Positions 7,947 through 16,900 of a stretch of DNA of 64,000 bases are shown one piece after another. The number at the start of each line of letters is the position of its first letter. The first letter of the stretch is position 1. Position numbers and translations under genes: made by a program. The stretch is from Deltaproteobacteria bacterium HGW-Deltaproteobacteria-14 (GTDB lineage: Bacteria > Myxococcota_A > UBA9042 > PHBI01). The stretch lies in the NCBI GenBank assembly GCA_002841945.1, contig PHBI01000007.1:1-64000 (forward strand), written 5' to 3'. The notes beneath the pieces are model-generated. The model made no database searches. It saw only the letters and a list, made by a program, of their open reading frames with translations, and was not told where the DNA came from.

Positions 7947-10847
7947 TCACGACAGGAGGCCCGGGTTCAACAGCCCCGCGGGGTCGCAGCGCCGCTTGAG
8001 CTCGCGGAGCGGGGCGAGGTGAGCGCCGAACTGGCGCTCGAGGAAGTCGGGGGTCCCGGGCTCGACGCACATCAGGTAGAGCTTGCCGCCCCGCTCGAGG
8101 GCCCAGCGCCCGATGTCGCGGATCGCGGGGAGCACGGGCGCGACCCTGTCCGCCGGCATCTCGGGCCGCAGCGCGATCATGATGGCGAGCGGCGTCTGCC
8201 GCGGGACCGGCGCCAGCGGCAGCGTGTCGACCGTCGGGAGCACCATGAACGAGGTCCCGAGCGGGGTGAACGGCCCGAGGCCGGCCCCGAGGACGCGGTC
8301 GCGCAGCTCGGCGAGGAGCCCGAGGGCCGCGGGCGTGTCGGCGGGGTCGAAGGGCAGGGCGAACTCGACCGCCGGCGTCGCGGGCAGCCAGTGCTCGCTC
8401 GGTGGCTTCATGTTCTCGGTGTAGTAGTCGATGGCCTCGAGCTTCGGGGCGCCCTTGCCGCCGAGCCCGCGCAGCCACCCGTCCTCGTCGCCGCGGGGCG
8501 CGTCCTGAAAGCGCCCGACCGCGCCGTCGACCGTCGCCGCCTGCCAGTGGATGCGCCCGCGCAGGATGTCGAAGCGGCGCTCGCCGATGATGGTCACGGC
8601 GTCCTCGAGGAAGCTCGCCATGCTCGGCCACCGGACGACCCGGGCGACCACGCTCCCAGGGCGGACCTCGGTCCGCAGGGTGACCTCGGTCATCACGCCG
8701 AGCTGCCCGCGCCCGCCGAGGCTGTAGTCGAACAGGGGATCGCCGCGCCCGACCGTGTGGCGCGTGCCGTCGGGGGTCATGACGACCAGGCGCTCGACCA
8801 TCTCGAGCTGGGTGCCGCGGTAGTGCGAGGTGTCCCCGAAGCCGCCGACGGCCAGGCTGCCGGCCATCGTGACCCGCCAGTGCATCAGCAGGTTCTCGAG
8901 CCAGCGCCCCCGGCCCTGGCGGTAGAGGAAGGTCTGGGCCTCCTCCATCCAGCATCCGCCCTCGATGGTGAGGGTCTGGGCGGCCGGGTCGTCCGCGACG
9001 ATCCGGCGGAGCCAGCGGGTGTCGATGACCGCGCCCTCGTCGATGAGCGTCTGGCCGCCGTTCGAGTGGCCGGTGCCGCGGATCTTGAACGGGATCCCGC
9101 GCCGGTAGAGCGTCGTCATGCACTCGGCCAGCTGGTCCTGGTCGCGGGGGCGTAGGACCACCGCCGGGACGCGCCGCAGGAACTTGCCGAAGTCGATGAC
9201 CGGGCTCTCCGGGTACTTGGGCTCGGTGCGCGCGAAGTCGCTCGGGAAGAGCGCCTGGATCTTCGCGTCCCGGGTCCACTCCGCGAGCGCCGCCCGGCTC
9301 CGCCCGCGGGTCGGCGCCGTGCGACGCATCCGCTCGGCCAGCGGCGCGCACCAGCTGTCGCCGCCGTAGACGAGGTCGTCGAGGAGGGCGCGGTCGCGCG
9401 CCGCCAGCTCGAGCGCCTCCTCGGGCGGCAGGGCGGCCTCCGCGACCCGCGCGCGCATCTCCGCGAGGCTCGCCCAGTCCACCGCGCTGACCCCGGAGCT
9501 GAGCCCGGCCGGGCGCACGCCGAGGCCGGTCAGCAGCGCGTCGAGCCCGTGCGCGCCGTAGAGCCCCGGGTCCGCGGACGGCGACTCACCGCGGGCCGAC
9601 CACAGCCCACGCTCGCTCAGCTCGTCGGCGGCGGCGGCCCCGCGGCGATCATGTGCGCCGCAAACGTCGCGCCAGAAATCCGAATTCAGACGAGAGTTAA
9701 GGCGATATTGCAACGCAGCAAGGTCGCGCGCGGCGTCCCAGCGCTCGGCGACCTGAGCGTTGACCCGCGCGATCTCGGCCCCCCCGCTGGTCAACAGCGC
9801 GAGCAGCCGCGAGATGTGCAGGATCTCGAGGTGGGTGTCGGCGAGCAGCAGCGGCTCGGGCGCGCCGTAGCTCGTGCCGACCGCCACGACGTTGCCCCGC
9901 ACGAGCTCGGCCCGGCGACCGCTCCTGAGCGGCGCGCGGTGGACCGACCCTATCCCCGGGGCGGCCTCCCGCAGCGCGGCTTCGACGGCGCTCGCGCTCG
10001 CGGCCCCCGAGGCGTGGACGTAGGCGTGATGGACGCGGTCGCGGGTCGGGACGGTCCAGAGGTAGCCGGCCTCGAGGGTGGTCAGGGTGGCGTGGGGGCG
10101 AGCGGCGCCCGCGGCCGGCGCGGTCCCGGTGACGACGGCGTCGCAGGGGAGGGCGGCGTCCAGCCACGGCACCCCGAGGGCCTCGAGGAGCAGCGCGCGA
10201 GGCCCGCTGGCGTCGACGTAGAGGTCGAAGGCCGTCGCCTCGCCGCCGGCGAGGGTCAGCCCGGTGATCTCGGCTCCGTCCGCCTGCGCGTCGAGCAGCG
10301 GGCGCGGCTCGAGGCGGACCCCGACCGCGGCGGCGCGGCCGGCGAGGTGGGCGATGAGCGCGGCGCGCTCGGCGAGATAGCCGAGCGGGGTCTTCGCCAA
10401 CAGCGCGTGGACCTGGCCCGCCAGGCGCGCCAGCGGCGCTCTCTCAGCGGCCATCAGCTGCGCGGTGAGCGACCACCGCCAGACCCCACCGTCGCACGCC
10501 AGGGCCTCGGCGACGTTGCCCTCGCCGAAGGCCAGATCGAAGTCGTAGCGCGGCTCCGGCCGCCCCCAGGCGTAGCGCACGCCGAGGTTCCAGGCGGGCC
10601 GCACCTCGCGGTGGAGGGCGTGGGGGTCGAGGCCGAGATACCCGTGGAGAAACGGCAGCGCGCTCGGTCGCGTCGCGAGCCCGTCCCCCACGGCGCCGTC
10701 CGTCAGCACGGCGCCGTCGCGGCCGGTAAACGGCAGCACCGTCACCGCTAGCTCCGGGCGCCACTCCTTGAGGGCGAGCGCGGTCAACCACGCGCTCGTG
10801 CCACCACCGACGACGCCGATGCGGCCAGGCCGGACGCGAAAGCTCAT
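7947..10847 (-). CDS. Fusion of a flavin-dependent halogenase-like domain and a PCMH/berberine-type FAD oxidoreductase
   Basis: The product is 966 residues. Residues about 8-460 follow the tryptophan-halogenase fold: VVGGGTSAW dinucleotide motif, a FDLYVDASGPR strand, a RGNVVAVGTSYGAPEPLLL strand and an RDLAALQYRLN helix. Residues about 540-966 are a second flavoprotein: VVLRPRDQDQLAECMTTLYRRG, KIRGTGHSNGGQTL, GSLAVGGFGDTSHYRG, and the typical ending CDPAGLLNPGLL. Key halogenase residues look lost. The catalytic lysine segment (xFKLGxRFxxW in the family) reads WNLGVRYAW, and the EPLESTS segment reads EPLLLAD, while WxWxIP reads YLWTVP. Halogenation is therefore doubtful, and an FAD oxidation role is more likely. 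The fusion frame is continuous, with no sign of a frameshift. Confidence 0.72.
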   Translation of the reverse strand: MSFRVRPGRIGVVGGGTSAWLTALALKEWRPELAVTVLPFTGRDGAVLTDGAVGDGLATRPSALPFLHGYLGLDPHALHREVRPAWNLGVRYAWGRPEPRYDFDLAFGEGNVAEALACDGGVWRWSLTAQLMAAERAPLARLAGQVHALLAKTPLGYLAERAALIAHLAGRAAAVGVRLEPRPLLDAQADGAEITGLTLAGGEATAFDLYVDASGPRALLLEALGVPWLDAALPCDAVVTGTAPAAGAARPHATLTTLEAGYLWTVPTRDRVHHAYVHASGAASASAVEAALREAAPGIGSVHRAPLRSGRRAELVRGNVVAVGTSYGAPEPLLLADTHLEILHISRLLALLTSGGAEIARVNAQVAERWDAARDLAALQYRLNSRLNSDFWRDVCGAHDRRGAAAADELSERGLWSARGESPSADPGLYGAHGLDALLTGLGVRPAGLSSGVSAVDWASLAEMRARVAEAALPPEEALELAARDRALLDDLVYGGDSWCAPLAERMRRTAPTRGRSRAALAEWTRDAKIQALFPSDFARTEPKYPESPVIDFGKFLRRVPAVVLRPRDQDQLAECMTTLYRRGIPFKIRGTGHSNGGQTLIDEGAVIDTRWLRRIVADDPAAQTLTIEGGCWMEEAQTFLYRQGRGRWLENLLMHWRVTMAGSLAVGGFGDTSHYRGTQLEMVERLVVMTPDGTRHTVGRGDPLFDYSLGGRGQLGVMTEVTLRTEVRPGSVVARVVRWPSMASFLEDAVTIIGERRFDILRGRIHWQAATVDGAVGRFQDAPRGDEDGWLRGLGGKGAPKLEAIDYYTENMKPPSEHWLPATPAVEFALPFDPADTPAALGLLAELRDRVLGAGLGPFTPLGTSFMVLPTVDTLPLAPVPRQTPLAIMIALRPEMPADRVAPVLPAIRDIGRWALERGGKLYLMCVEPGTPDFLERQFGAHLAPLRELKRRCDPAGLLNPGLLS
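9708..9720 (+). repeat. Copy of the TTGCRNYGCAGCA motif (TTGCAACGCAGCA)
   Basis: The motif lies inside the halogenase-like gene at the edge of an AT-richer patch (about 9655-9720). There the minus-strand codons (CTT, TTG CAA TAT, AAC TCT CGT, AAT, GAT, GTT, GCA CAT GAT) differ from the GC-ending codons on both sides. Confidence 0.6.
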
Positions 10848-10898
10848 CTCGTGCTCCGTGGCGTGCCGCGGACCGGGGCCAGCGGCGAGGCTGTCACA

Positions 10899-10914
10899 CC
10901 GCGCGGAGGCGCGG
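10899..10914 (-). terminator. Possible terminator hairpin after the DUF4157 giant gene
   Basis: CCGCGC-GGAG-GCGCGG forms a 6-bp stem with a 4-base loop in the 119-bp gap between the giant gene (stop at 10967) and the halogenase-like gene. There is no U-tract on either side, so it is only suggestive. Confidence 0.3.
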
Positions 10915-10966
10915 GGTGGCGGCCCGGTTGGGCCGTCACCCCGTCGTCATCCGTGCGCTGCGGAGA

Positions 10967-13900
10967 CTACCACGGCGGGTCGCAGATGAAGTCGACGACC
11001 GCGCCCGCGGCGTCCTCGACCGCGTCGACCACGGCGTCTCCGACGAGCTCGGCGATGAGCCCGATGAGGCGCCCGCCGATGGACCGGCACAGGTCGATGA
11101 AGTCGTCGAAGCCGAAGTTGCCCGAGATGATGGCCCTGATGACCCCCGCGATGTCGCTGAGGATCCCCTTCGCCATGTCGGCGAGCGCGTTGATGATGCG
11201 CCGCGCGCTCGGGAACAGGTCGATGAGCCACCCGGACATGTTGTCGATGAGGTCACCGAGCAGCTGGTCCCAGGTCTTGCCCTTGATCTTGTTCCAGAGG
11301 TTGACGAGCCAGTCGGGCAGCGCCGACAGGACCGCGTCGCCGATGAGGCCGACGATCTCCCACACGGTTTTGCAGGCTGTCACTATGTCGTCGAAGGTGA
11401 TCGACCCCGTCAGCAGCTGGTAGGCGAAGTAGGCGCCGGCCAGCGCCACGCCGAACGGCGGCGGGATGGTCACCATGAACATCAGCATCGAGATGAGCGG
11501 CCCGCCGACCTTCGCGAGGGCACCCACCTTCGCACCCCAGGCCGAGATCGAGTCGATCTTCTGCATCAACTCGCCCATCGGGCCTTCTTGCTTGCTCTTC
11601 GCCTCTTCCTGCTTGTCGGCCTGGTTGAGGTCGGGGCCGCCCGGGGTCGCGCCCGGCTTGCGGGGCGAGCCCTGGGTCTCGGCCGGCATCGCCGGCCTCG
11701 TCTCGTTGCCCTGGATCTTCTTCGTCTGACCCGCGGCCGGGGTGGGCGGCGCCGCGCCTCCGCCACCAGCCTCCGCCGAGCCCGGGCGGTCGCCGAACGG
11801 GAAGGCGAAGTTGTAGTCGAGGCTGAAGAGCTGGCCCAGGTCATGGGTGATGTTGGCGAGGTCGTAGGTCCACGTCTTCGCCAGCGTCGCGTACACCTGC
11901 GGCGTGATGCCGAGCTGGCCGCTGCCGACGATGTTCACGCCGACACCGAGCTTGCCGGAGTACTCGCCCCCGACGCCCTTGAGCTCGGCGTACGGGTTGA
12001 TGTTGGCGTCCACGTTGAGCGCCACTTCACCCTGCAGGCGCAGGCCCGCCGAGGCGAGGCCCGAGACGCCGAGCCCGATGCCGAACCACGGCTTCAGCGC
12101 CGCGGTGAAGCGCAGGCCGGTGTTGAGGTCGGCGCGGGCGCTGAAGTCCGGCACCTTGGTCGCCGCGGACAGCGGTCTCCACCCGCTGAAGCCGATGACC
12201 GTGCTGAAGGTCAGCGGCAGCATCGACAGGGCGATGCCGATGCCGACGCCACCGTTGATGTCGATGGGCACCGGGCCGGCCATGACGGTCGTGGAGAGCA
12301 GGTTGAAGTCCTTGCCCCACTTGAACAGATCACGGCCCTCGACGAGCTTGACGTTTTCGACCCTGAGCTCGCCCCCGAGGACCGGGTCGAGGGTCTGGTC
12401 CACCTCGACGTTGACCTTGCCCCCGATCATCTCGTTGAGCTGGTAGTCGATCTCGCCGCCGATCTTCCAGGTCTCGTCCTTGTTGTACTGGAAGTCGGCC
12501 TTGCCCTTCATGAACCGGTGCTGCGCCGGCTCGTCGAAGATGGTGAAGTCCACCCAGCCGGAGCCGTAGAAGACGTCCTTGCCGCCCGTGGCCTCCCAGC
12601 CGCCCTCGACCTCGCCGTGCATGTTGAGCAGGCGCGGGGCCTCGAAGCCGAGCTTGCCCCGGCACCACTTGAGCTCGTTGTTCTCGACGCGCGCCGAGCC
12701 GGTCAGGGTCGTGATCCGGAGGATGGCAGCGTCGCCCTCACCGCCGACGCTGATAGGCCTCAGCAGTGACGCGCCGCCCTCGACCCACAGGATCTTCTTC
12801 TCGACCGCGTCGAACTCGCCCGACGCGTTGACGTTGATCATCGGGCCTTCAGCGTCGTGTATGTCGACGTTGAGCGTCCCGCCCAGCTTGCGCAGCTCGT
12901 TGTCGGTGACGGTGCCCTCGCCGCCCGAGCCTTCTTTGAAGACCAGCTTGATGGTGCCGACCTGGTACTCGATGTCGCGCCCGAGGTAGACCCCACCGGT
13001 GCCGGAGAACTTCTTCTCCTCGGTGCGGAAGCTGCCCTTGGCCTGCCCCTTGAGCAGCACGCCCTTCTCGTCGTGGACTTGGAACGGGACGTTCCCGTCC
13101 ACCTTGGTCAGCTTGTTCTGCTCGATGTACGCCGTCGCGCCGGCGCCCTCGTCGAGGAAGAACTTGTAGCTGCCGAGCTCGCCGAGCTTCTTCTGGCGCG
13201 TGATGGTCGCGCTGCCCTGGCCGGTGAAGCCGGTCCCGCCGGCCGCGTCGAAGCTGCCCTTGAGGCCGCACGTGATGTAGAAGTCGGTCGCGTCCTTCAG
13301 CTTCAGCTGGATGTTGCCGCCGACCTGCTGCAGCACGTTGTTCGACACCGACGCGGAGGCCCCGGTGCCCTTGGCGAGCCACAGCTCCTCGGCCTCGCCG
13401 AAGGTCGCGAGCTTCTTGTCTTTCTGGACGACGGCGGAGCCGGCGCCCGAGAACTGCTTCTCCTTGTAGCCGTAGGACACGCCCACGGCCGTCACCTCGA
13501 TGAAGTTCCCCTTGGCGCCTTCGCCGTCGCGGATCATCGCGATGACCTGGCCACCGATGAGGGTGATGTCGCTGCCGGCCAGGGTGATCGTCGCCCCGGT
13601 CCCAGGCATCACCCAGAGCGAGTAGGTCTCACCCCCGATGGGCGTGTCGATGACCTTGTACTCGGTCAGGAGCTCCGCGACCGCCTGGCCGCCGAAGCCG
13701 TCCGATTTCGAGTAGGTGCCCGACAGGGTCAGCTTCGCGAAGGGCTCCACGCCCTTGTCGGCCTGCAGCTCGACGGTGCCGCTGAGGGACTCGAGCTCGT
13801 TGTTCGCGACCGTCAGGCTCACGCCCGTCGACGGCATCACGTAGAACTTCCACTCGCCCTTCGAGCCGAGCTCGACCCGCGACAGCAGCTCCACCGTCCC

Positions 13901-16900
13901 CGTCGCGTTGATGATGGGGTTGGTGTCCGAGAGCTGGTAGTCGAGGGTGAAGTCGCCCTTGGCGAACGGGTCCTGGCCCTTGTCGACGAGGACGGTGAGC
14001 TTGCCGTTGAAGCTCGTGACGTCCTTGCCGCTGACCGTCGCGCCGCCGCCCGATCCCTTCGCGACCGAGAACTTGTAGTCGTCGCTCTGGGCCATCGGGA
14101 TGTCGTCGAGCACCTCGATCTGCCCGGCGGCGTTGAAGCCGACCCCCGGCGCGTACGAGGCCCCGACGATGACGCGCACCTTGTCCTTCTCGTTCTCCTT
14201 CATCAGGAGCCGGAAGCTGCCGCTCGCCGAGTTGACCGTCAGGCCGCTGAAGGCCACCTCCGCGGTGGTGTCCTTCTCGATCCAGTAGTGGAAGCGCGAC
14301 CCCTCGGAGAAGTCGAGGTTCTTGATCACCGTGATGTTGGCTGAGCCCTCGAAGCTCTCGGTCTCGCCGAGCTTGTAGCTGCCGGACACGCTGCCGGTCG
14401 CGACGGGTTCGAGGTTGTGGAACAGCACACACCCGAGGTTCACCGTCGCCGAGTCGAGGACGTTGTTCTTGACCGCGACGGTCAGCCCCTGGCCCGCGGC
14501 GAAGCCGAGGATCCAGCTCTCGAGCGCCGTCCCACCGGCGGCGCTCTTGCGCTCGTCACCGATGAAGAGGTTCTTCACGAGCTTGATGTCGCCCGTGCCC
14601 GTGAAGCGGTTGGCCTGGACGTCCCAGGTGCCGCCGACCTCGCCCGCGCCGTACTCCTCGCCGCCGAGCTTGACGCCGAAGGCGAGCTTCGCGGTGAGCT
14701 CGGCGAAGACGTTCTCCTCGATGCGCCCGGCGACGTGCGAGACGTCCTTCTTCGCGACGATCGACACGGGCGGGTTGCCCGGCGCCGGCGCCGCGGAGCC
14801 GTCCTCGCCTCGCGGGTACTCGAGGTCACGCCCGAGGGCCACGTCCAGCGTGCCGCTGAACTTGAGGTCCTTCATGTTGAGGCGCGCGTCGGTGAGGCTG
14901 CCCTTGAGCAGGCAGCCGTCGGTGTCGTGTACCTCGAAGGGGATCGAGCCGGTGATGGCCTCGAGCTTCGACTTGACGACCTCGACCCCGACCGTGGCGC
15001 CCGAGGTGACCTTGAAGGTCCACTTGCCGTCCTCGGTCGACTTCTCGATGTCCTGCTTGAGGGTCAGCGAACCGGTGAAGTCGAAGTCGCCGCTCTTGAA
15101 GTCGTAGCTCGATTTGCTGACGTTGCCATTCAGGAAGAGCTTGCCAGCGCGTTGGTAGTCGGCCTCGAACGAGGCCTCGAGCACCCCAGGCGCCGAGTCG
15201 ACGACGGTCGCCTTGATGTTCGCGCCCTCCTTGATGGTCAGCAGGTTCCCCTCGCCCTCCATCGGGATGGGCACGGCCTGCTTCAGCGTCGCCTCGATGC
15301 CGCCGCTGAACTTGCCGGTCTCGTCGGTGTAGTCGCCGTTGACCTTGCCCTCGAGGACCAGCTCCGGGATCTTCTCCTTGGCGTCGATCGTCGCGTCGAA
15401 GGGGAACTCGCCGTTGACCTTGGTCAGCTTGCTCTCGGCGATCGTGACCGAGATGGTGCCGCCCTCCTTGAAGGTCAAGTGCACGCCCTCGGCGGGCGCG
15501 AGCGGCCACGGAGCCTTGACGGCGCCGTCGCCGGTCACGTTGAGCTTCGACGTGCGGAAGTCGTAGCTGCCGTTGACGAGGCCGCCGAAGATGCCGGTAG
15601 CGCCCTCTCCGGTCTGCTTGATCTCGTAGCCGACGTTCTGGACCTGGGCGGTCGCGAGCTGGCTGTTCTCGATGGACAGGACGAAGGTCCCGCCCTGGAG
15701 CAGCTTCACCGGGCCCGCGACGCGATCCGGCACGCCGAAGCCGTTCTCGCCGCTGAGCGTGAAGGTCGCCGTCGCGTTGAGCGCGTTGGTCTCGCCCTCG
15801 AAGTTGACGTCGATGTTGCCTTCGCCGACCGGCTCCTCGCCGTACGCGACGGAGAATGCGAGCCCGCCGGTGATGCCCTGGAGCTTGTTGTCGGCCACCG
15901 TCAGGGTGGCCGACGCGTTCTCGGCGACCTTGGCGTTGTAGGCCGCCGGGTCCCCGAAGGGGAGGTCGCGCATCGTCCGGACGCTGACGCTGCCCGAAGC
16001 CAGCATGTCCGGGATGTTGAGCTTGAGGCCTTCGCCGTTGATCTCGAAGGTGTCCAGCTCTTCGTACGGGAAGATGGCGGTGACGCTGCCGCTCAGCTCG
16101 GTCGGCACGTTGGCGACGATGGTCACCTGGCCGTTGACGGCGGTCAGCCGGCCGCCGGTGTCCCCGAGGGCCAGCTCCTCGGCCTTCATCAAGATCGTGC
16201 CGGTCGCGTCGAGCTCCTGCTCCTGCACCTTGTAGGTGCCGTCCACGCGCCCCTGCCAGTTCGTCGTCGACCAGTCGACCCCCGCCGAGCACTGCACGAA
16301 CGTCCCGCTCTGGAAGTTCACGCTCAGCGTCCCGTTCTCGAGCGTGACCGCGTCCTCGCCCTCGCCGATGGTGTACGGCTGCAGCTGCGTGAGCGTGCCG
16401 TTGAGCGTCCACGACGACGAGGCCGCGCCGCCGCCCCCGCCGCCCTCGGTCGCTCGCCCGCCGCCCTCGACCTCGCGCGCGCCGCCCTCGGCGCCGCCCC
16501 CGCCGCCCCCGCCCATCGGGTGGGTGTAGGTGCCCTGGATGTCGCCGCCGACCCAGTCGCGGATGTTGAGTCCCAGGCCGCCGCTGACGGTCCAGCTCTC
16601 GCCGCTGACGTAGTCGCCGCCGATGTTGACGCGCTCGATGGTGACGCCCTCGACGCCGGGCAGCGCGATAGGCTCCGCGAGCGTGACGTCGATGCGACCG
16701 GACAGATGGCCGTCGCTGATCGCGGTGGCGGTGATCGCCACGTTCCCGAGCCCGGCGACCGCGCCCACGACGCGCCCGGACGCCGTCACGGTCCCGTCGA
16801 CCGCGAGCGCGACCGTGAGGCTGCCGCTCTCGAGGGTGATGCCCTCGCCGAGGGTGATCGGGGCGTTGGCGTCGATCGTGGCCCGCCCCGATACACCGTC

